Assembly: GCA_905221605.1 (NCBI GenBank)
Contig: CAJNDS010002307.1
Location: forward strand, 354,630 to 367,129
Length of the DNA: 12,500 bases
Reading direction: 5' to 3'
From: Symbiodinium natans
Taxonomy: Eukaryota > Sar > Dinophyceae > Suessiales > Symbiodiniaceae
Shown: positions 6,858 to 12,500 of the stretch, in pieces
Layout: each line of letters opens with the position of its first letter
How positions within the stretch are numbered: the first letter of the stretch is position 1
Position numbers and translations under genes: made by a program
The notes under the pieces: generated by a model
What the model saw: only the letters and a program-made list of their open reading frames with translations
Told to the model about the DNA's origin: nothing
Database searches by the model: none

Positions 6858-6865
6858 GTCTAAAA

Positions 6866-6929
6866 TGTAGGATGTAGAGTTTAGGGCTTAGGGTTTTGGG
6901 TTTCTAAGCGTTGAAAGGTTTAGGGTGTC
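6866..6929 (+). repeat. TTTAGGG block with TGTAGGATGTAGAG variant
   Basis: TGTAGGATGTAGAGTT at 6866-6881 is an exact 16-bp copy of 6620-6635, followed by TTAGGGCTTAGGGTTTTGGG. This is the right flank of the inverted-repeat element. Confidence 0.88.
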
Positions 6930-7060
6930 AGTGACAGCGCGTGCAGTGGTGGAAGTCCTACGCCAGAATCCGATCTCAGCGCCAGTATCCAGTCTTGGAG
7001 CCCCCGGCCGTGTTCCGCCTGCCAGGCAATTCTAGGCTCGGCTCTAGCATGTCCCTGAAC

Positions 7061-7131
7061 TCTAAAGCCCTAAACCTTAAACCCTAAACCCTAAACCCTA
7101 AATCCTAAACCCTAACGCCCTAAACCCTAAG
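7061..7131 (-). repeat. Interstitial telomeric repeat, CCCTAAA orientation
   Basis: About 9 units including CCTTAAA, TCCTAAA and CCCTAACG variants. Confidence 0.93.
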
Positions 7132-7445
7132 CAGGCACCATAACCGAAACCGCAACTCTGAGTACAGGGTGAAGGAGAGCATCGCTCTGAAGAGATTTCG
7201 CAGTTGCTTGAGCTGAAGATATCTCGCGTGTCATCACCCCTTAGATATGTTAGCTGAACAATAACCTGCCCCAAACTACCTTCTGAACCCAGAACAGCCT
7301 TACATAGTTTGCCAAGAAGGGCCTTTAGATCAACCACCCCCCCTCCCGTTACCAAAGAAAATGAAGAAACTGATGACACATGCACACTCCAACAACAACA
7401 TCCAACACGTCCCTTTCGTGAGCCACTTTGACAGTTCGAGACAAT
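7132..7445. other. Low-copy spacer, no gene recognised
   Basis: A minus-strand frame (7098-7385, 95 codons) begins with a hydrophobic/glycine stretch but has no domain I recognise, and its end reads telomere repeat. One short hairpin, AGAGC (7176-7180) with GCTCT (7184-7188). No other structure seen. Confidence 0.4.
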
Positions 7446-7463
7446 TAGGGTTTAGGGTTTAGG
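7445..7463 (+). repeat. Minimal TTTAGGG block
   Basis: About 2.5 units (TTAGGGTTTAGGGTTTAGG) standing alone in low-copy sequence. Confidence 0.85.
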
Positions 7464-7650
7464 AGTTGGATGCTTGGCATGTGCTTAAGCGTTGCCCAGA
7501 AGAATTCAACAGTAAGACCTCACGCTTCGACACTCGGGTGTAGAAAAGAAGCCGAGAATCCCGTTCTCAGCAGACCCCCGGAGGCAGGGTTTGGTTTAAG
7601 TTTCAGGACACCGAGCTAAGAGATCTCCCACTAACCCAGATCTGAAAACT

Positions 7651-7728
7651 CCAAACCGTAAACCCTAAACCCTAAACCCCAAATCCGAAACCCCAAACCC
7701 TAAACCCTAAACCCTCAACCCTAAACCC
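7651..7728 (-). repeat. CCCTAAA block with variants
   Basis: About 11 units including CCGTAAA, CCCCAAA, TCCGAAA and CCCTCAA. Confidence 0.93.
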
Positions 7729-7819
7729 ACTCGAAACACCCGTCATATCGGCCTCACCAGCCCTCGTCGAGGCTCCTCACCTTGTAAAACTGATGGCCAT
7801 GCGCGCCCGGGCTTTTGGG

Positions 7820-7878
7820 CGGGTTTAGGGTTTAGGGTTTAGGGTATAGGGTATAGGGTATTAGGGTTCAGGGTTCAG
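7820..7878 (+). repeat. TTTAGGG block with TATAGGG and TTCAGGG variants
   Basis: Three clean units followed by TATAGGG twice, TATTAGGG and TTCAGGG. Variant types are grouped, indicating local duplication of mutated units. Confidence 0.92.
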
Positions 7879-7897
7879 ATTGCTTGGGAGGTTCAGG

Positions 7898-8007
7898 GTA
7901 CTTATGGTATAGCTCCAATTCTAGTTGTACTTCCCCCTAAGTCCCCTAAGTTCTCTAAGTAGGTTGTCAGTAGACTGATAATTGGGGTTATAAGATGTCA
8001 TAAGTAC
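7898..8007. repeat. Long imperfect inverted repeat (hairpin, MITE-like)
   Basis: Left arm 7898-7931 pairs with right arm 7969-8007. GTACTTATG matches exactly at the outer ends; after a 5-base gap 17 of 25 further positions match, including TATA, CCAATT and TACT. The 37-nt loop holds three CTAAGT-containing units of about 10 bp (7932-7960). Arm and loop sizes resemble those of 2863-2973. Confidence 0.7.
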
Positions 8008-8021
8008 ACATGAGCCTCGAG

Positions 8022-8194
8022 GTTCGGGTTGAGGGTTTGGGGTTTAGGGTTTAGGGTCTAGGGTTTAGGGTTTAGGGTTTAGGGTCTAGGGTTTGGGGTT
8101 TAGGGTTTGGGGATTTGGGTGGTGAAGCTGTGGGTTCAGGGTGGCGGGTTCAGGGGGCTTTTAGGGTTGAGGCTTTAGGGCTTAGGGTTTAGGG
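8022..8194 (+). repeat. TTTAGGG array with variants
   Basis: A left half of mostly clean units (TTTAGGG, TCTAGGG, TTTGGGG) decays after about 8115 into GGGTTCAGGGTGGC, TTGAGGC and CTTAGGG. Confidence 0.93.
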
Positions 8195-8230
8195 CTGTTT
8201 TCTTGGTTTTATTTCGTTACTATGATAGAA

Positions 8231-8433
<203 letters not shown>

Positions 8434-8434
8434 T

Positions 8435-8453
8435 GGGGGGGGGGGAGGGGGGG
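8435..8453. repeat. G11 homopolymer and second G-run
   Basis: Eleven G (8435-8445), one A, then seven G (8447-8453). Strong G-quadruplex potential next to the AT-rich microsatellite. Confidence 0.88.
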
Positions 8454-8502
8454 AGTAGGGCTTTGGGGAGTGAGAGTTTCGTCCAAACTCTCATCAACCC
8501 GA

Positions 8503-8568
8503 CACCCTAAACCCTAAAACCTAAAACAAAAACTATATAGAACCCAAATCCTAGTCCCGAAAACCTAA
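8503..8568 (-). repeat. Decayed CCCTAAA block
   Basis: Two clean units (8506-8519) followed by CCTAAAAC and scattered CCCAAATCC, CCCGAAAACC units. Confidence 0.8.
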
Positions 8569-8586
8569 ACCAGGTTCCGTAAATAG

Positions 8587-8639
8587 GCAGATTTGACTGT
8601 TGGAAAAGCCACCTGGGTCCTCCAACAGCCCAATTTTGC
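8587..8639. repeat. Imperfect inverted repeat (hairpin)
   Basis: CTGTTGGA (8597-8604) pairs perfectly with TCCAACAG (8621-8628) across a 16-nt loop; complementarity extends with a few mismatches and one gap to 8587 and 8639. Confidence 0.65.
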
Positions 8640-8658
8640 TTTGGCACTTGGCACAGCT

Positions 8659-8740
8659 CTACCCTGAACCCTAAACCCTAGACCCGACCCTGAACCCTGA
8701 CAAACCCTAAAACCATAAACCCAAAACCACAAACCCTACA
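8659..8740 (-). repeat. CCCTAAA block with variants
   Basis: Units CCCTGAA, CCCTAAA, CCCTAGA, CCCGA, CCATAAA, CCCAAAA. About half of the units are altered. Confidence 0.88.
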
Positions 8741-8752
8741 ACCTTGCTAAGG

Positions 8753-8801
8753 AGCTTAATCGGCTTAAGCTAAGCCCTAGGGGAACTTTCAATTTGAAAG
8801 T
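8753..8801. repeat. Two adjacent short hairpins
   Basis: AGCTTAA (8753-8759) pairs with TTAAGCT (8765-8771) across a 5-nt loop; ACTTTCAA (8785-8792) pairs with TTGAAAGT (8794-8801) across one base. Both are perfect and 13 bp apart. Confidence 0.7.
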
Positions 8802-8845
8802 AGGTATTACTTGCATACTTAGAAAGGTTCTCCATGATGGCAGTC

Positions 8846-8875
8846 TAGGGCTTTCGGTTTAGGGTTCAGGGTCCT
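8846..8875 (+). repeat. Short decayed TTTAGGG block
   Basis: TCTAGGGCTTTCGG then TTTAGGGTTCAGGG. Confidence 0.78.
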
Positions 8876-8956
8876 GGAATAGCCCTGCTCTGTTACCGAG
8901 TTGAAGTTCGTTCGCAAGAGTCCAGTTTAACGGCGAAGAACTTTACACCTTCAGCA

Positions 8957-9094
8957 CGAAACCTGAAACCCTACGCCCCAAGCCCTAGATCCCAAAACCG
9001 TAAACCCTAAACCCGCCCATATTCTTCAATCGTGTAAACCCTAAACCCTCAACACCTTAAACCCGACACCATAAGCATGAAGCCCTAAACCCCG
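8957..9094 (-). repeat. Decayed CCCTAAA tract in two parts
   Basis: 8957-9016 and 9036-9094, separated by about 20 bp of other sequence. Few clean units (9001-9015, 9037-9049); the rest are CCCTACG, CCCCAAG, CCCTAGA, ACCTTAAA and similar. Confidence 0.82.
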
Positions 9095-9154
9095 GCAAGC
9101 CAGACGCTTCTTTTTGCAGCACCTCATCCTCAGAGCAGAGCGCGTGGCAACAGA

Positions 9155-9246
9155 AGTTTGGGGGGGTGGGGGTTTAGGGCGGTTTAGGGTTTAGGGTTTA
9201 GGGTTTAGGGTTTAGGGTTTAGGGTTTAGGGTTTCGGCTTTAGGGA
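9155..9246 (+). repeat. G-run followed by TTTAGGG array
   Basis: A G-rich lead (9160-9172: a 7-G run, T, then 5 G) passes into about seven clean TTTAGGG units and ends in TTTCGGCTTTAGGG. Confidence 0.93.
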
Positions 9247-9287
9247 CCCTAGGGCTTGTTCGGGGTCCAGGTCTTGGTGGGCGGGGC

Positions 9288-9318
9288 TTTGGGGTTTAGG
9301 GTGTAGAGTCTGTAGAGT
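9288..9318 (+). repeat. Short TTTAGGG block with GTGTAGAG variant
   Basis: GGGGTTTAGG followed by GTGTAGAGTCTGTAGAG (9301-9317), the same variant type as at 3271, 6619 and 6866. Confidence 0.8.
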
Positions 9319-9424
9319 TTTTAATGCGCGCACTGATATCGGGCTTCCAGATGAAGATGTCGTCCGGATCGTGGTCGTAGATGCCATTGAAGGTCCTTTT
9401 TGGCACCCGGAAAGATCGTATAGG
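9296..9424 (-). other. Possible coding remnant, unrecognised
   Basis: Read on the minus strand, 9424-9299 is open for 42 codons and ends at TAA (9298-9296). The middle reads VPKRTFNGIYDHDPDDIF and continues with WKPD, mixed in composition and unlike the repeat-driven frames nearby. Its last codons already run through a telomere-like unit, so it would be a fragment or a degenerate exon. I recognise no family and there is no start codon. It may be chance. Confidence 0.25.
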
Positions 9425-9428
9425 GTCT

Positions 9429-9523
9429 AGCCCTAAACCCTAAACCCTGAACCCGAGACCCTAAACCCTAAACCCTAAACCCTAAACCCTAAGCCCTAAA
9501 CCCTAAACCCGAAACCCTAAACC
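9429..9523 (-). repeat. CCCTAAA block with variants
   Basis: About 13 units; variants CCCTGAA, CCCGAGA, CCCTAAG and CCCGAAA are each single. Confidence 0.94.
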
Positions 9524-9628
9524 GCAGCTCTTCGGGGGTTTCTCAGAGTCCTGGTGCGCCCCCTTTGCTTGCAAGTAGAGTCCTTAACAATTCCCATGTC
9601 GTTTATGAACAGGGGTTCATACAGGGAA

Positions 9629-9743
9629 CCTAAACCCTAAGTGGAATAGGTTTAGGGTTTAGGGTTTAGGGTTTAGCGTTTAGGGTTTAGGGTTTAGGGT
9701 TGAGGGTTGATGGTTTAGGGTTGAGGGTTGAGGGTTTAGGGCG
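9629..9743. repeat. Outward-facing telomere-unit pair and TTTAGGG array
   Basis: CCTAAACCCTAA (9629-9640) is followed after seven bases by a TTTAGGG array (9648-9743) with TTTAGCG, TTGAGGG and TTGATGG variants. As at 4810-4827, the polarity is CCCTAAA then TTTAGGG. TTGAGGG variants cluster at the right end. Confidence 0.92.
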
Positions 9744-9859
9744 TAAGTAAGTTCTGTAGCATGTGTACCCTCTTCGCGCTGCAACTCATCACCAGCCCAC
9801 ACCTCGCCAATAGGGTGCCCCCAAATGTTCCCTACGGCTCTACTTCGCTTCTTGAAGGG

Positions 9860-9916
9860 TAACCCTAAACCCTAAACCCTAAACCCTAAACCCCAAACCC
9901 TAAACCCCAAACCTTA
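9860..9916 (-). repeat. CCCTAAA block
   Basis: About 8 units; the last three alternate CCCCAAA, CCCTAAA, CCCCAAA and end in CCTTAGG. Confidence 0.94.
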
Positions 9917-10008
9917 GGAGGGTGGTGGGGCCCGAAGATACCCACAGAAACCTGGGGCAACCATTCCCCATCAAACAGGTTGAGCCCAGAGGTGCTGGCC
10001 CTTTAGAC

Positions 10009-10340
10009 CCCAAGCCCTGAAGTCCCCAAAGTCCTTAAAGGCCCTAAAGGCCCTAAAGCGCCTAAAGCCCCTAAAGTCCCCAAAAGCCCCTCAAAAAGCC
10101 CCTAAAGACCCCTAAAGCCCCCAAAAAGCCCCTAAAGACCCCTAAAGACCCCCAAAAAGCCCCTAAAGACCCCTAAAGCCCCTAAAGTCCCCAAAAAGTC
10201 CCTAAACCTTAATTAAACCCTAAACCCTAAACCCTAAAGTCCCTCAAGTCCCCAAAGTCCCTAAACCCTAAACCCTAAAGTCCCTAAACCCTAAACCCTA
10301 AAGTCCCTGAAGTCCCCAAAGCCCCTCAAGTCCCAAAAGC
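10009..10340 (-). repeat. Variant telomere-like array with about 30-bp higher-order period
   Basis: Units are mostly CCCCTAAAG, CCCTAAAGT and CCCCAAAG, 9-11 bp rather than 7. Between 10093 and 10198 the marker AAAAAG recurs at 10093, 10123, 10154 and 10193, defining higher-order blocks of 30, 31 and 39 bp, each made of about 10-bp subunits. Normal CCCTAAA heptamers re-enter at 10215-10312, alternating with AAGTCCCT units. It looks like a satellite derived from the telomere unit. Confidence 0.88.
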
Positions 10341-10446
10341 CCAAGAGGAGTCCCGGTCGGCCTTTTCTAGAGAAAGAGAGCTCAGCCTTCTCACCCTCAA
10401 CAGGGCTTTTGAAGAACCCGATACCTTAAGCATATTAAGGGAGCCA

Positions 10447-10578
10447 CCCTAAACCCTAAACCCTAAACCCTAAACCCTAAACCCTAAACCCTAAACCCTA
10501 AACCCTAAACCCTAAACCCTAAACCCTAAACCCTAAACCCTAAACCCTAAACCCCTAACCCTAAACCCTAAACCCCAA
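10447..10578 (-). repeat. Longest clean CCCTAAA array
   Basis: About 15 uninterrupted heptamers (10447-10553), then CCCCTAA and three further units. This is the most homogeneous telomeric tract in the window and so the likeliest to be recently added or amplified. Confidence 0.97.
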
Positions 10579-10688
10579 CTAGCCCCGCTTGCATGCCTCC
10601 CAGTTCGGCGATGCACTTCGGCAGCCTTTTCAAGAATCGCTTTGTGTATGTCCTCCAGGGTTTGAGAACTGAATCTACTGAGGGTCCA

Positions 10689-10712
10689 GGGGTTTAGGGT
10701 TTAGGGTTGAGG
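10689..10712 (+). repeat. Short TTTAGGG block
   Basis: GGGGTTTAGGGTTTAGGGTTGA, about three units. Confidence 0.85.
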
Positions 10713-11183
10713 GCTTCGGGCTCGATACTTCTTTTGGGGGGAGTGGAGGAGTTAGGAACAACTGCCTCGTACAGACTGCGAAAGCAAACACAAGCCGCAT
10801 AGAAATGGACAACAATAGTTGGCGGTCATGGCGCTGTAAACGAAGAAACAAGCAGCACTGAAAAAGCTCACTCTACGGTAACACTCCAGAACTTATTGCA
10901 TGGTTGGGTCTCTTACCTTAGGGATACTTGGAAACAACCTTCAACTTTTGGGTACTACAATTCCTAAGAAACAGCTAAAATTCTTGGCTGCACTTAGGAG
11001 GGTAGCAACAAAAATCAACCTTTAGCTGCCTTATTCAGCAACCCAAGAAACCCAAAAAGGCTAAGGATCTAAAGTTGCACTAAAGCACCACAAAGACTTG
11101 TAAAATGTTGCTAGGGTTCCAAGGTCGGTATAGTTACGCGTGAAACCGTACATCCTGCGAGACTGGGGCTCGCGGAAGGAATA
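10713..11183. other. Low-copy spacer, no gene recognised
   Basis: About 470 bp with no telomere array and no open frame of note. It contains CCTAAG (10963-10968) with CTTAGG (10993-10998) as a small inverted repeat, and CCTTAGGGATACTTGG near 10917-10932, which faintly resembles the left terminus at 6657. Nothing else recognised. Confidence 0.45.
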
Positions 11184-11224
11184 AAGGGTTTAGGGTTTAG
11201 GGTTTAGGGTTTAGGGTTTAGGGA
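11184..11224 (+). repeat. TTTAGGG block
   Basis: Nearly six clean units with sharp edges. A single opposite unit ACTAAACCCTAA follows at 11236-11247. Confidence 0.95.
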
Positions 11225-11305
11225 AGCTGTATCAACTAAACCCTAACACCCTTAGCTGAGACCTATGCCCTGAGGTCGTTATGTTTTGAAACAAGCAGCC
11301 CAAAG

Positions 11306-11572
11306 CCCCCCTAACCCTAAACCCAAACACCCAAACACCTATAAACCCTAAAACCCTAAACCCCAAAACCCCAAAACCCTAAAACCCTAAAACCCTAAAA
11401 CCCTAAAACCCTAAAACCCTAAAACCCTAAAACCCTAAAACCCTAAAACCCTAAAACCCTAAAACCCTAAACCCTAAAACCCTAAAACCCTAAAACCCCC
11501 CAAAAAACCCAGAAAAACCCAAAAACCCCAAAAAACCCTAAAACCCTAAACCCTCGAAGCCCCAAAACCGCC
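11306..11572 (-). repeat. CCCTAAAA octamer array with C/A-rich flanks
   Basis: CCCTAAAA octamers start at 11377 and run at exact 8-bp spacing to 11457, with one heptamer at 11465 and three more octamers at 11472, 11480 and 11488: 14 octamers in all. Two CCCCAAAA units precede them (11361-11376). The right flank (11496-11550) is an irregular C/A purine-pyrimidine tract of CCCCCCAAAAAA and CCCAGAAAAA type. Left part 11306-11360 has mixed heptamers. Confidence 0.95.
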
Positions 11573-11587
11573 CTAAAGGCTTTCACT

Positions 11588-11634
11588 CAAACCCTAAACC
11601 CTAAACCCTAAACCCCAAACCCTAAACCCTAAAC
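11588..11634 (-). repeat. CCCTAAA block
   Basis: About 6.5 units with one CCCCAAA variant. It returns to the 7-bp unit only about 20 bp after the octamer tract. Confidence 0.93.
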
Positions 11635-11689
11635 GCCCGCACTTCCCACGAGAGCCGCCGGTGAGCCATGAAACGAGTCTAACGAAACC

Positions 11690-11755
11690 GCCTAAACCCG
11701 AAAACGAGACAATGAAGCCTAAACCCTAAACCCTAAACCCTAAACCCCTAAACAC
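11690..11755 (-). repeat. Split CCCTAAA block
   Basis: CGCCTAAACCCGAAAACG (11690-11707) followed after a short gap by four clean units (11719-11750). Confidence 0.88.
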
Positions 11756-11838
11756 TTTCTTGGGCGTGAGTGTGGTAGGGCTGTTCTCCCCTGGTAGGTA
11801 CGGGTCTATGCTTTGAGGTGCAGAGTCTTTGGGAGTTC

Positions 11839-11868
11839 AAAACCCGACAACCCCTAAACCCTCAACTC
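11839..11868 (-). repeat. Decayed CCCTAAA block
   Basis: CAAAACCCGACAACCCC then TAAACCCTCAACTCC; only one clean unit. Confidence 0.7.
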
Positions 11869-11887
11869 CAAGACAATTACGTAGAGT

Positions 11888-11925
11888 GGGGGTTAAGGGC
11901 TAAGGGCCTATAGGGTTTAGGGCTC
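11888..11925 (+). repeat. Decayed TTTAGGG block
   Basis: GGGGGTTAAGGGCTAAGGG and CCTATAGGGTTTAGGG. Confidence 0.75.
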
Positions 11926-12014
11926 GCAGTGGTGAAAAGCTATTCGGGCTTAGTGAGATTTGTATGGTGCAGGTGCGCGCTATAGGGGAGCTTCACAAAG
12001 TTTCTGGGGCCTTG

Positions 12015-12084
12015 GCCTTAAACCCGTAACCCTAAACTGATCTAAAGTGCTGAACCCAAAAAGCTCAAAACCCGGCTAAACCCT
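12015..12084 (-). repeat. Decayed CCCTAAA tract
   Basis: CTTAAACCCGTAACCCTAAACT, then isolated AACCCAAAAAG and GGCTAAACCC units. It is the last telomere-like sequence before the gene at the right edge. Confidence 0.7.
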
Positions 12085-12180
12085 TGCTGGGTACACTTGC
12101 CCTTTTTTCCTGTATTGGATGGCTCGGGCTAGTAGGTGGCCCTCTCTGTGTCTTGCTGGGAATCCTCCGGGGCTCCAACA

Positions 12181-12500
12181 TCAGTTCCCTCCTTTAAAGG
12201 CACTGGCACTGCTGCCGCCATAGTCAGAGTTCCCCCACGTCACCACTGATCCGTCGCCCAGGATGGCAGCGAAAGCCCCGCGGGAAGCTTGGATGTGTCG
12301 CACGTCCTTCAGCTGGTCTTGCACGGCGCTGCTGTCGCCGCCACAGCCGGCGTGGCCCCATGTCACCACGGATCCGTCGCCCAAGATTGCAGCAAAAGCT
12401 CGGCCTGAAGCTTGGATGCACTGCACATCTCTCAGCCGATCTTGCACGGAGCTGCAGTCGCCACCGTAGCCGGAATCGCCCCAGGTCACCACGGATGCAT
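12181..12500 (-). CDS. RCC1-like tandem-repeat protein, C-terminal part (5' end beyond the window)
   Basis: The frame is open from the window edge to a TGA at 12183-12181, leaving the last 105 residues. They form two full 41-residue repeats (residues 3-43 and 44-84 of this fragment) and a truncated third (85-105). Each begins VVTWG, has a GG[D]SS[A/S]VQD[R/Q]L[R/K]DV core and ends AFAAILGDGS. The DNA unit is 123 bp: GTCACCAC starts at 12239, 12362 and 12485. The third repeat loses the Asp after GG, drifts to SSASAFKGGN and stops. I did not use the GTG at 12492-12490 as a start, because the repeat register continues upstream (Ala-Ser). RCC1-type repeats normally build beta-propeller blades for protein or chromatin binding; canonical ones are longer (about 50 residues or more), so propeller function is inferred. 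Such proteins in Symbiodiniaceae are often labelled HERC- or UVR8-like, but no HECT ligase domain is visible here. Transcription runs leftward towards the telomere-repeat field. Confidence 0.8.
   Translation of the reverse strand, partial: ASVVTWGDSGYGGDCSSVQDRLRDVQCIQASGRAFAAILGDGSVVTWGHAGCGGDSSAVQDQLKDVRHIQASRGAFAAILGDGSVVTWGNSDYGGSSASAFKGGN

Noticed and set aside
7098-7385. 95-codon minus-strand frame as a gene
   Set aside because: No domain recognised and its C-terminal codons translate telomere repeat.
9629-9640. Short isolated CCTAAACCCTAA as a telomerase RNA template
   Set aside because: A template needs a conserved RNA fold and promoter elements around it; neither is visible, and the window has dozens of similar short units.
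10009-10340. CRISPR-like array
   Set aside because: No constant repeat with unique spacers of even length; units are continuous variants of the telomere motif, and the context is eukaryotic.

Overview
The window looks like nuclear DNA of a dinoflagellate, most likely a member of the Symbiodiniaceae. Two things point there. First, the partial gene at the right edge (12181-12500, minus strand) encodes near-identical 41-residue RCC1-like repeats with cores such as VVTWG, GGDSSAVQDQLKDV and AFAAILGDGS; from memory, this style of repeat protein is extremely abundant in Symbiodiniaceae genomes, where it is usually labelled HERC- or UVR8-like. Second, the dominant repeat is TTTAGGG, the telomere unit of dinoflagellates (also of plants and several algae). 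No prokaryotic gene, rRNA or convincing tRNA is visible.

Layout: from about 394 to 12085 the DNA is a mosaic. Roughly 45 blocks of perfect or decayed TTTAGGG / CCCTAAA repeat (about 15 bp to 260 bp each) are separated by 20-900 bp of low-copy sequence without a recognisable gene. The blocks point in both directions and switch repeatedly, so this is not one terminal telomere but a field of interstitial telomeric sequences (ITS), perhaps subtelomeric. The longest uninterrupted block is 10447-10553 (about 15 units). Variant arrays occur: CCCTAAAA octamers at 11377-11495, and a roughly 10-bp CCCCTAAAG-type array with a roughly 30-bp higher-order period at 10009-10340.

Several of the spacers contain imperfect inverted repeats able to fold into hairpins: 2863-2973, 6654-6857 (the best candidate for a small non-autonomous terminal-inverted-repeat element), 7898-8007, 8587-8639 and 8753-8801. 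Other simple repeats are a 26-bp GC-rich minisatellite (6101-6263), AAAT and AT microsatellites (6357-6561), a (TATATG)n array (8281-8398) and G/C homopolymers.

The RCC1-like gene is the only coding region I can support; it is transcribed leftward with its stop at 12181-12183 and its 5' part lies outside the window. All other long open frames either read through telomere or microsatellite repeats or have no recognisable family. Two weak coding or transcript traces are reported with low confidence: a minus-strand open segment at 9296-9424 and a spliced-leader-like 21-mer at 1794-1814.
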